This document shows, one piece after another, positions 1 through 6,269 of a DNA stretch of 16,444 bases. The DNA lies in NCBI GenBank assembly GCA_044448905.1, contig JBIOHJ010000072.1:1-16444 (forward strand), in the 5' to 3' direction. The position numbers were made by a program, and so were the translations under genes. Position 1 is the first letter of the stretch. Each line of letters begins with the position of its first letter. The DNA comes from JBIOHJ01 sp044448905 (lineage in GTDB: Bacteria > Bacteroidota > Bacteroidia > AKYH767-A > OLB10). The notes under the pieces are model-generated. The model was not told the DNA's origin and searched no databases. It saw only the letters and a list, made by a program, of their open reading frames with translations.

Positions 1-1
1 T

Positions 2-550
2 GCAGTGTGGTGGATCCGCCAATCCATATTGCAGGCACTGGCAGAGCAATCGCGAATTGTTCGCTTGCCTTTGAACCAGGTTGGTTCTCTGAATAAAATT
101 CATAAAGCATTTTAAAAATTAGAACAGGAGTTTGAACGGGAGCCTTCGGCAGAAGAACTTTCAAAAATTCTTGAAGTGCCTATAGAAAAAATTGCCGAGT
201 CAATGAAAGTATCAGGCAAGCATATTTCAATGGACGCCCCGTTTATAAATGGTGAGGATAACAGTTTGCTTGATGTTATGGAAAATTCTGACTCTCCACG
301 TGCTGATAATTTATTGATGAGCGAGTCACTTAAGCAGGAAATAGAAAGGTCATTAAGTACTCTTACAGAGCGTGAGCGTGATGTGGTAAAATTATTTTTT
401 GGAATTGGTCTGAATCACGGATTGACACTAGAGGAAATCGGGATGAAATTTGATTTAACACGCGAACGTGTCCGCCAGATTAAAGAAAAAGCAATTCGCA
501 GGCTAAGACATAAATCGCGCTGCCGTTTGCTGAAAGCTTATTTAGGTTAA
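2..550 (+). pseudogene. rpoD: Primary sigma factor RpoD/SigA, C-terminal part, interrupted by an in-frame TAA
   Basis: Reading from base 2 gives the end of sigma-70 region 2 (WWIRQSILQALAEQSR), region 3 and region 4, including the -35-binding helix-turn-helix LTLEEIG...LTRERVRQIKEKAIRRLR, and ends with KAYLG as Bacteroidota primary sigma factors do. The protein would direct RNA polymerase to housekeeping promoters. The 5' end lies outside the window. One codon in region 3 is TAA (113-115), in KAF*KLEQEFEREP, where the family usually has Ser or another polar residue. TCA to TAA would explain it, and the frame is intact on both sides. No ATG lies between the stop and base 203, although a GTG is in frame at 176. 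TAA is a normal terminator here (this gene and gap both end in it), so recoding is unlikely. It may be a pseudogene, a decaying paralogue or a sequence error. The family call is firm; the functional status is open. Confidence 0.8.
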
Positions 551-570
551 AAATTATACTTTATCCCTAC

Positions 571-601
571 AGCCGTCACGCCTCAGGCGTGACGGCTTTT
601 C
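571..601 (+). terminator. Intrinsic terminator after the sigma factor gene
   Basis: A perfect 12-bp stem (571-582 pairing with 586-597) with loop TCA is followed by a T run (597-600). It lies 20 bases after the stop of the sigma gene. Its core is nearly the same as the terminator after gap. Confidence 0.9.
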
Positions 602-626
602 ATTTAATTCTTTCCGAAATAAATTA

Positions 627-634
627 TAAATTTG
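627..634 (+). promoter_or_regulatory. Candidate -7 box of the gap promoter
   Basis: TAAATTTG matches the Bacteroidota -7 consensus TAnnTTTG and lies 46 bases before the gap start codon. No clear TTG sits 19-21 bases upstream, so the -33 element is weak or absent. Start sites have not been measured. Confidence 0.35.
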
Positions 635-680
635 CATCCCTTTTCTAAACTCAGAACTTACACACTAAATTTATAATATC

Positions 681-2150
681 ATGTCCGAAGCATTAGCAGA
701 GCCCAAATCAAAGACATACGAAAATCAGCTCAGTGATTGGATTCATCAGGAAAAAGCAGCAATAGAATTGATTCACGTAACCGGGTCACTGTGGTTTGAT
801 AAATCAGTCGAACTGATTATTTTCAGAAACCAATTAGTTGACCGCAGTGCAAGTGAAATTTTAAAACTTCACCAGTATGCAAAAGAAATTGTAAAAAAAC
901 CAATTACAGTTTTTGATACAGTGCAGCTTGCTAAAGAGCTCAATTCGCTGAATCTTGCCCCATCACGAATTGATATTGGCAAACTCGCTTATGAATGGGT
1001 TACAGAAAAAGAAAAATATAAATCATGTTCAGATTTTGTAAACGATAAGATTCGAAATTTTATTGGAAAAGAAAAACGTGAACTTGTTCCGAAAGATGTT
1101 GTGCTGTATGGTTTTGGCCGCATTGGCCGCATTATTACGCGCGAGTTGATTTCACAGGCAGGGAAAGGAGAGCAGCTTAGATTACGCGCAATAGTTACGC
1201 GAGATAAATCAGATGATGACTTAATTAAACGTGCCGATTTGTTACGGAGCGATTCTGTTCATGGTCCGTTTCCCGGAACTGTAATTGTTGATTTTGAAAA
1301 GAGAGCTTTAATAATTAACGGGCATACTGTTCATATGATCTCAGCGAAGAATCCTGAGGACATTGATTATTCTCAGTTTGGAATAAATGATGCGCTTGTG
1401 ATTGACAATACGGGAATTGCCCGTGACCGTGAAGGGTTGAGCCGGCACCTTTCGGCAAAAGGAGTAAGCAAAGTATTACTAACGGCTCCGGGTAAAGGCG
1501 ATATACCTAATGTTGTTTACGGAGTAAATCAGAAAGATATAAAGGAGTATGAAAATATTTTTTCGGCAGCGTCCTGCACTACCAATGCCATAGTTCCTGT
1601 GCTTGAGGTAATTTATAAAACAATTGGAATTGAAAGAGGACATATTGAAACGATTCATTCTTACACGAATGATCAGAATCTTCTGGATAACTATCATAAG
1701 AAGTTCCGCAGGGGGCGTTCGGCTGCACTAAATATGGTAATAACAGAAACCGGGGCTGATAAAGCGGTTTCAAAGGCATTGCCTTACTTAGCAGGAAAGA
1801 TTACGGGAAATTCGGTGCGTGTTCCTACGCCCAATGTTTCGCTTGCCATTTTAAATCTTGCGATTCAAAAAACTGTAACAAAAGAACAGGTGAATGAAAT
1901 TTTAAAAGACGCTGCACTGAAAGGTGATTTGATTGAACAAATTCAGTATTCATATTCAAATGAATTGGTTTCTTCCGACCTTGTTGGCAATCCCTGTGCT
2001 TCAATTGTGGACAGCCCGGCTACGATTGTTTCAAAAGACGGAAAAAATGTAGTGTTATATGTCTGGTACGATAACGAGTATGGCTACAGCCGTCAATGTT
2101 TGCGTTTTGCAAAATATATATCGAACGTAATCAGGCTGACTTATTATTAA
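681..2150 (+). CDS. gap: Long-form glyceraldehyde-3-phosphate dehydrogenase
   Basis: This is the NAD(P)-dependent enzyme of glycolysis and gluconeogenesis that interconverts glyceraldehyde-3-phosphate and 1,3-bisphosphoglycerate in the cytosol. At 489 residues it is about 150 longer than the classical enzyme. Residues 1-136 are a mainly helical N-terminal extension known from Bacteroidota relatives, of unclear role. The Rossmann dinucleotide motif GFGRIGR is at 144-150. The nucleophile Cys299 sits in SAASCTTNAI and the catalytic His326 in IHSYTNDQ. RVPTPN is at 380-385 and WYDNEYGYS at 462-470. The ATG start is supported by the conserved N-terminal extension and by a -7-like box upstream. The gene is monocistronic, with strong terminators on both sides. 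All catalytic residues are present, so it should be active. Confidence 0.95.
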   Translation: MSEALAEPKSKTYENQLSDWIHQEKAAIELIHVTGSLWFDKSVELIIFRNQLVDRSASEILKLHQYAKEIVKKPITVFDTVQLAKELNSLNLAPSRIDIGKLAYEWVTEKEKYKSCSDFVNDKIRNFIGKEKRELVPKDVVLYGFGRIGRIITRELISQAGKGEQLRLRAIVTRDKSDDDLIKRADLLRSDSVHGPFPGTVIVDFEKRALIINGHTVHMISAKNPEDIDYSQFGINDALVIDNTGIARDREGLSRHLSAKGVSKVLLTAPGKGDIPNVVYGVNQKDIKEYENIFSAASCTTNAIVPVLEVIYKTIGIERGHIETIHSYTNDQNLLDNYHKKFRRGRSAALNMVITETGADKAVSKALPYLAGKITGNSVRVPTPNVSLAILNLAIQKTVTKEQVNEILKDAALKGDLIEQIQYSYSNELVSSDLVGNPCASIVDSPATIVSKDGKNVVLYVWYDNEYGYSRQCLRFAKYISNVIRLTYY

Positions 2151-2164
2151 AAAAGTATTTTCAT

Positions 2165-2201
2165 AAAAAAGCCGTCCCGCCTCAGGCGGGACGGCTTTTT
2201 G
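2165..2201. terminator. Bidirectional terminator between gap and paaD
   Basis: An 11-bp perfect GC-rich stem (2171-2181 with 2185-2195) with loop TCA has A6 on its left and T5 on its right, so it can act on both strands. It separates the convergent gap and paaD genes. It shares the GCCGTC...CTCAG...GACGGC core with the terminator at 571-597. Confidence 0.9.
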
Positions 2202-2215
2202 TTTTTATGACATTT

Positions 2216-2719
2216 TTAATGGCATTTAAATTCTTCAAATGGCTGATGACAATTATTGCAGTAATGCAATGCTTTGCATGCAGTAGAGCCAAATGCACTG
2301 GTGAGTTTTGTTTCTGTTGAATTGCAAAAGGGGCAAGCAACATGTTCTGGTTTTCCTTCTAATAATGATCTTAAATGCTCTTCGGTAGATTGAGATGGCG
2401 CAGCAATTCCATATTCTCTTAATTTATTTTTCGCCACATCGGTCATCCAGTCGGTTGTCCATGCAGGAGAGAAAACAGTTTTAATCATAAAATTATCAAT
2501 ACCGTTTTCCCTGAGCTTATTTTCAATTTCCTGTTCCATCACATTCAATGCGGGGCAGCCGGAATAAGTAGGAGTAATGGTAATGATAATTTTTTCACCT
2601 TCAAATTTCACATCACGAAGAACTCCCAGCTCAGCAATATCTAAAACTGGCACTTCAGGGTCTTTAACCTCTTTTAAGATATTCCAAATCTCTTCTTTTG
2701 ATATTTCAGTTGTGTTCAT
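2216..2719 (-). CDS. paaD: Phenylacetyl-CoA 1,2-epoxidase accessory protein PaaD
   Basis: PaaD is needed for an active phenylacetyl-CoA epoxidase, probably through metal or Fe-S maturation. It is an accessory protein of aerobic phenylacetate breakdown. From the ATG at 2719 the protein has 167 residues. The N-terminal MIP18/DUF59-like domain (about 5-95) carries DPEVPVLDIAELG and the TYSGCPA motif with Cys55. The C-terminal zinc ribbon has Cys129-x2-Cys132 and Cys154-x2-Cys157, plus a further Cys148 in STACKAL. A TTG two codons earlier (2725) is also possible but less likely. It is the last gene of the paa operon, 41 bases after the paaC stop. The old literature uses the name paaJ for this subunit in some species. 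Confidence 0.93.
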   Translation of the reverse strand: MNTTEISKEEIWNILKEVKDPEVPVLDIAELGVLRDVKFEGEKIIITITPTYSGCPALNVMEQEIENKLRENGIDNFMIKTVFSPAWTTDWMTDVAKNKLREYGIAAPSQSTEEHLRSLLEGKPEHVACPFCNSTETKLTSAFGSTACKALHYCNNCHQPFEEFKCH

Positions 2720-2760
2720 CTGCAATAAAAACTTTAAACTTTAAACCTCGAACTATTTTC

Positions 2761-3522
2761 TCACCACTTCGCATCAGGATATGCTCTTGGCAAAAACTGC
2801 ATCTCAGCTAAAATATATCCCAAATATTCCGTATGAATTCCATTGCAGCTTCCTGTTCGCATAAAATTATTTATTTGTGGTTTTACAAGAGTTGCTTTTA
2901 ATAAAATGTCAGCAACATGCTTATTCCACTTTTCTTTTATAGTATTTAAATCAGCGGCAATTCCATCTTTAATTAATAATTCGTCCACTTCATTCATCTG
3001 AAAAAGATCATCGGTAAAAAACCATAAATCATTTACAGCATTTTGAATACGATCATGGCTTTCCTGTGTTCCGTCACCTAACCGAAGCATCCAGTCGGAT
3101 GAATGACGCAGGTGATAAATTATTTCCTTCAATGATTTTTCAGCAAATGCAGAAATAGTTTTGTCTTTGCTGTTTTTCAATTCTCCATACATATAAAAAT
3201 TATAAACGCTGATAAAAAATTGTCTTGATATGGTACAAGCAAAATCTCCGTTGGGCTGCTCTGAGAGTAAAACATTCCTGAATTGCCTTGCATCTCGATG
3301 AAAAGCAAGATCGTCATCTGTGTTTCCTTTTCCTTCAACTTCTCCCGCATAAGACAAAATCATCCTGGATTGCCCGATTAAATCCAACGACATATTTGCC
3401 AATGCAATATCCTCTTCTAATATCGGTCCATGTCCGCACCATTCCGATAAACGCTGACCAAGAATCAGGGGAGTATCACCAAGGCGAAGGCAATATTGAA
3501 ACAAGGCATCCCCGGAATTCAT
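2761..3522 (-). CDS. paaC: Phenylacetyl-CoA 1,2-epoxidase structural subunit PaaC
   Basis: PaaC is the ferritin-like partner of the catalytic PaaA in the PaaAC core of the cytosolic epoxidase that activates the phenylacetyl-CoA ring. The 253 residues match the normal family length. Recognisable segments are LGDTPLILGQRLSEWCGHGP near the N-terminus, LANMSLDLIGQSR (41-53), and a C-terminal MRTGSCNGIHTEYLGYILAE block (221-240) followed by MQFLPRAYPDA. The ATG overlaps the paaB stop as ATGA (3519-3522), which points to translational coupling and supports this start. Confidence 0.95.
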   Translation of the reverse strand: MNSGDALFQYCLRLGDTPLILGQRLSEWCGHGPILEEDIALANMSLDLIGQSRMILSYAGEVEGKGNTDDDLAFHRDARQFRNVLLSEQPNGDFACTISRQFFISVYNFYMYGELKNSKDKTISAFAEKSLKEIIYHLRHSSDWMLRLGDGTQESHDRIQNAVNDLWFFTDDLFQMNEVDELLIKDGIAADLNTIKEKWNKHVADILLKATLVKPQINNFMRTGSCNGIHTEYLGYILAEMQFLPRAYPDAKW

Positions 3523-3818
3523 ATCTGCTTTATTCCCTCCGGAGTTTTATAAAAATTCGGATGGCGGTACACTTTATCGTTTGCCGGATCAAAAAACGAA
3601 CCTACATCTTCAGGAGTGGATGCTACAATACACTCTGCCGGAACAACCCACATATTCAAAGCTTCGTTTCTTCTTCCGTATACATCGCGTGCATTTAACA
3701 ATGCCATTTCCTTATCAGGAGCACGCACACTTCCGGCATGTTCATGAGGAGCCCCCGATTTTTCCTGGGTAAATACTTCCCACAGTTTCCATTGGGTATC
3801 GTTATTAACTTGAGGCAT
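3519..3818 (-). CDS. paaB: Phenylacetyl-CoA 1,2-epoxidase subunit PaaB
   Basis: PaaB is the small subunit that bridges PaaAC heterodimers in the multicomponent epoxidase. From the ATG at 3818 the protein has 99 residues, close to the family size. Conserved blocks seen are LWEVFTQEKSGAPHEHAGSV and the following APDKEMALLNARDVYGRRNE. An in-frame TTG three codons upstream (3827) would add only three residues and is less likely. The gene follows the four-helix-bundle gene by 45 bases and overlaps paaC by 4 bases. In usual paa clusters paaB directly follows paaA; here the order is broken by the inserted gene. Confidence 0.93.
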   Translation of the reverse strand: MPQVNNDTQWKLWEVFTQEKSGAPHEHAGSVRAPDKEMALLNARDVYGRRNEALNMWVVPAECIVASTPEDVGSFFDPANDKVYRHPNFYKTPEGIKQI

Positions 3819-3821
3819 AGT

Positions 3822-4312
3822 TTTCAATTTTCAAATACCAATTTTCAAAATTTAGTTCTGAAGTCAGGAATTTTGTTCCAATTTCTCCTTTTTAAGAATT
3901 GCCGAAAATATTAAAACAAATTCATGAGATTCCTGAATTAAGCTTGATTGATCTAAGGTAAGTTGTTTATCATTTTCTATATCTAAAAGTCTCAAAAAGA
4001 ATTTACTTTCCTTTGACTCTTTTTTGCAGACCTTAATCCGATAATAGAAATCCTTGTTGCTTAAGGATTCATTAGCTTCAATATAATTTGCACCAACAGA
4101 AGCAGAACTTCTTGCAAGTTGTTTGCAGTATTCCGTATTCGTTAATGTTTTTTGAATTTTCTTAATAAAATTTCTTGTGTTTAAAGCAAATTGAAAAGTT
4201 CTTGCTTCAAGATTATATTCTTTAGCTGCTTCCCCTGCAATAGAAATTCTTTCTTCACTTAAAAAATATTCCTGCATTATCTTTTCTTGTTAACTTAAAT
4301 TGAAAATTGAAA
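3822..4312. repeat. 13-bp perfect inverted repeat flanking the four-helix-bundle gene
   Basis: TTTCAATTTTCAA at 3822-3834 is the exact reverse complement of 4300-4312. A third related copy, CAATTTTCAAA, starts at 3840. The arms lie just outside the gene on each side. The sequence is AT-rich and of low complexity, so chance cannot be excluded. Confidence 0.4.
3864..4277 (-). CDS. Four-helix-bundle protein (23S rRNA intervening-sequence protein type)
   Basis: The 137-residue protein belongs to the small four-helix-bundle family first described from intervening sequences of 23S rRNA genes (IVP or S23 family), which is also structurally related to Avd proteins of diversity-generating retroelements. 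Its biochemical role is not established. Seen here are four predicted helices and the family-like segment LARSSASVGANYIEANESLS (about 54-73), followed by FYYRIKVCKKESKESKFFLRLL. Pfam-type members are usually 110-140 residues, so this one is complete. It lies between paaA (47-base gap) and paaB and is co-oriented with them. AT-rich inverted repeats flank it (3822-3834 and 4300-4312). No phenylacetate role is known, so it looks like a passenger inserted into the operon. No rRNA or reverse transcriptase is nearby. Confidence 0.85.
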   Translation of the reverse strand: MQEYFLSEERISIAGEAAKEYNLEARTFQFALNTRNFIKKIQKTLTNTEYCKQLARSSASVGANYIEANESLSNKDFYYRIKVCKKESKESKFFLRLLDIENDKQLTLDQSSLIQESHEFVLIFSAILKKEKLEQNS

Positions 4313-4324
4313 TTTGATCATTAA

Positions 4325-5254
4325 TTAGTTTTGGTGTTTTTTTGCGTAAGCCTCTGCCGCTTCTCTAACCCATCTTCCGTTTACATCTGCATCGTTTCGT
4401 GCTTTCAACCGTTGTTTGTTGCATGGTCCGTTTCCGCTTACTACCGCATTAAATTCTTCCCAATTAATTTCACCGTGTTCATAGTTACGTGTTTTGGGAT
4501 TATATTTCAGCTTCGGATCAGGTAATGTAATTCCGATTGCCTCTGCCTGCGGAACTGTACGGTCAATAAACCGTTGCCTGAGATTATCATTTGAATGTAA
4601 TTTCACTTTCCATCTTAACAGTTCAGCGCTGTTAGGAGAATCTTTATCGCTGGGACCAAACATCATCAGTGAAGGCCACCACCAGCGGTTTATCGAATCC
4701 TGAGCCATTTGTTTTTGTTCCTCTGTTCCGCGCATCATGATGGCAATAATCTGGTATCCCTGCCTGTGATGAAAATTTTCTTCTTTGCAAATCCTCAGCA
4801 TTGCACGGGCATACGGGCCGTAAGAACATTTCGCCAATGCAGTTTGATTTACAATTGCAGCACCGTCAACAAGCCAGCCGATAGCACCGATATCTGCCCA
4901 TGTTAAAGTGGGATAATTAAATATGCTTGAATATTTTGCCTTGCCTGAGTGTAATTGCGCAACCATTTCTTTCCTGTCAATTCCCAGTGTTTCGGTTCCG
5001 CTGTAAATGTAAAGACCATGACCGGCTTCATCCTGCACTTTGGCAATCAAAGAAACTTTTCTCGATAAGCTCGGGGCACGTGTTATCCAGTTTCCTTCGG
5101 GCAACATTCCAACAATTTCGGAATGCGCATGCTGCGACATCATCCGTATTAATTGTTTCCGGTAACGTTCGGGCATCCAGTCTTTAGGTTCGATGGTGAT
5201 TCCCGAATCTATTTTTGCCTGGAAATTTTTTTCGAGCTGTATATTATCTTCCAT
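4325..5254 (-). CDS. paaA: Phenylacetyl-CoA 1,2-epoxidase catalytic subunit PaaA
   Basis: PaaA is the di-iron oxygenase subunit that epoxidises the aromatic ring of phenylacetyl-CoA with O2, the committing step of aerobic phenylacetate degradation in the cytosol. From the ATG at 5254 it has 309 residues, normal for the family. Candidate iron ligands from motif positions are Glu46 (HSEIVG), Glu76 and His79 (QDEAGHG), Asp130 (GWLVDGAA), and Glu159 and His162 (KEENFHHRQGY). NRWWWPSLMMFGPSD is typical of PaaA. A GTG two codons upstream (5260) is an alternative start. It is the first gene of the operon. All metal ligands appear present. The electron-transfer subunit PaaE must be encoded elsewhere. 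Confidence 0.96.
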   Translation of the reverse strand: MEDNIQLEKNFQAKIDSGITIEPKDWMPERYRKQLIRMMSQHAHSEIVGMLPEGNWITRAPSLSRKVSLIAKVQDEAGHGLYIYSGTETLGIDRKEMVAQLHSGKAKYSSIFNYPTLTWADIGAIGWLVDGAAIVNQTALAKCSYGPYARAMLRICKEENFHHRQGYQIIAIMMRGTEEQKQMAQDSINRWWWPSLMMFGPSDKDSPNSAELLRWKVKLHSNDNLRQRFIDRTVPQAEAIGITLPDPKLKYNPKTRNYEHGEINWEEFNAVVSGNGPCNKQRLKARNDADVNGRWVREAAEAYAKKHQN

Positions 5255-5272
5255 TTTCACTGATTTGATTCA

Positions 5273-5301
5273 CAAAAATAGCGTTTTTAATTCGTATCGA
5301 A
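5273..5301 (-). promoter_or_regulatory. Candidate paaA promoter box with overlapping palindrome
   Basis: On the minus strand TATTTTTG (5280 down to 5273) fits the Bacteroidota -7 consensus TAnnTTTG, 18 bases before the ATG. No good TTG is found at -33. In the would-be spacer lies TTCG-TAT-CGAA (5291-5301), itself enclosed by a wider AGCGTT/AACGCT inverted repeat (5280-5285 with 5300-5305). This arrangement is what an operator for a repressor would look like, but no regulator gene is nearby. Confidence 0.35.
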
Positions 5302-5348
5302 CGCTTAATAAATCAGTTTCAGGCTTGCTTCAAATAAAAAAGCAAGAA

Positions 5349-6119
5349 TCAAAATCTTAAATGTTTTACTGTTAATCCGTTATTAATAAGTTCTTTTAAC
5401 GAATCAATTCCTATCTTTAAATGGCGTTCGACAAATTTTTTGTTAACCAACAGGTCGCTTTTTATTGTTTTAATACCTGTGGAAATCATAGGCTGGTCAG
5501 AAACGAGTAAAAGCGCCCCGGTAGGAATTTCATTTATAAAGCCTGTAGTAAAAAGCGTTGCCGTTTCCATATCAATCCCCATACAGCGCGTGAGGCGCAA
5601 ATATTTTTTAAAGGCAATATCATGTTCCCAAACCCTGCGGTTGGTGGTATAAACTGTACCGGTCCAGTAATCGCAATCGTGGTTCCGGATTGTTGTTGAA
5701 ACAGCTTTTTGCAAGCTGAAAGCCGGGAGAGCGGGAATTTCCTGAGGCAGGTAATCGAGTGAAGTTCCATCGCCACGTATAGCCGCGATAGGCAAAATTA
5801 AATCGCCAAGTTTATTTTTCTTTTTCAATCCGCCACATTTTCCAAGAAACAAAACGGCTTTTGGTTTAACAGCGCTTAACAAATCCATTACGGTGGCAGC
5901 ATTTGCGCTTCCCATTCCGAAATTGATTATTGAAATTCCATTGGCAGTCGCGTTGAGCATTTGTTTATCGGCTCCTTTTACTTCAACTTTATTCCAGTCC
6001 GCAAAAAGGCGAACGTAATTATTAAAGTTGGTAAGTAAAATATACCTGCCAAAAGTTCTGACTGAAGTCCCGGTATATCGCGGAAGCCAGTTTTTTACAA
6101 TTTCTTTTTTGCTGTTCAT
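5349..6119 (-). CDS. amn: AMP nucleosidase
   Basis: The enzyme hydrolyses AMP to adenine and ribose-5-phosphate and belongs to the PNP/UDP phosphorylase superfamily in purine salvage. The 256 residues match the short Bacteroidota form (about 258), not the longer proteobacterial Amn. Motifs seen are NWLPRYTGT (10-18), INFGMGSANAATVMDLL (65-81), FLGKCGGLKKK (91-101), the substrate-binding MGIDMETATLF (180-190) with Glu185, and LLVSDQPM (204-211) with the presumed catalytic Asp208. The ATG start fits the conserved N-terminus. It lies 94 bases upstream of paaA on the same strand. A weak 7-bp hairpin (5324-5330 with 5340-5346) lies in the gap but has no T run, so readthrough into paaA is possible. 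Confidence 0.93.
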   Translation of the reverse strand: MNSKKEIVKNWLPRYTGTSVRTFGRYILLTNFNNYVRLFADWNKVEVKGADKQMLNATANGISIINFGMGSANAATVMDLLSAVKPKAVLFLGKCGGLKKKNKLGDLILPIAAIRGDGTSLDYLPQEIPALPAFSLQKAVSTTIRNHDCDYWTGTVYTTNRRVWEHDIAFKKYLRLTRCMGIDMETATLFTTGFINEIPTGALLLVSDQPMISTGIKTIKSDLLVNKKFVERHLKIGIDSLKELINNGLTVKHLRF

Positions 6120-6218
6120 TTCAAAAGTGTGTCAATGAGACAACAAAATAATGAAAAAAAAAATTAACAGGGCTTTTATATTAATTGAGATTTTAAAATT
6201 GACAGCCTGAAATAAAAA

Positions 6219-6253
6219 ATGGGAAGGATAAACAATCTGTTTGCCCTTCCCAT
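6219..6253 (-). terminator. Terminator after the PQQ-like propeller gene
   Basis: A 9-bp stem (6219-6227 with 6245-6253) continues, after a 2x2 internal loop, into a 5-bp stem (6230-6234 with 6238-6242) with loop ATC. On the minus strand it is followed by a T-rich run (TTTTTTATTT). It lies 16 bases after the stop at 6270. Confidence 0.85.
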
Positions 6254-6269
6254 ATAAACACAATTCTAT

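Noticed and set aside
3864..4277. Diversity-generating retroelement suggested by the Avd-related fold
   Set aside because: No reverse transcriptase or template/variable repeat pair was seen in the window.
5324..5346. Terminator after amn
   Set aside because: The 7-bp hairpin with a 9-base loop has no T run on the minus strand.
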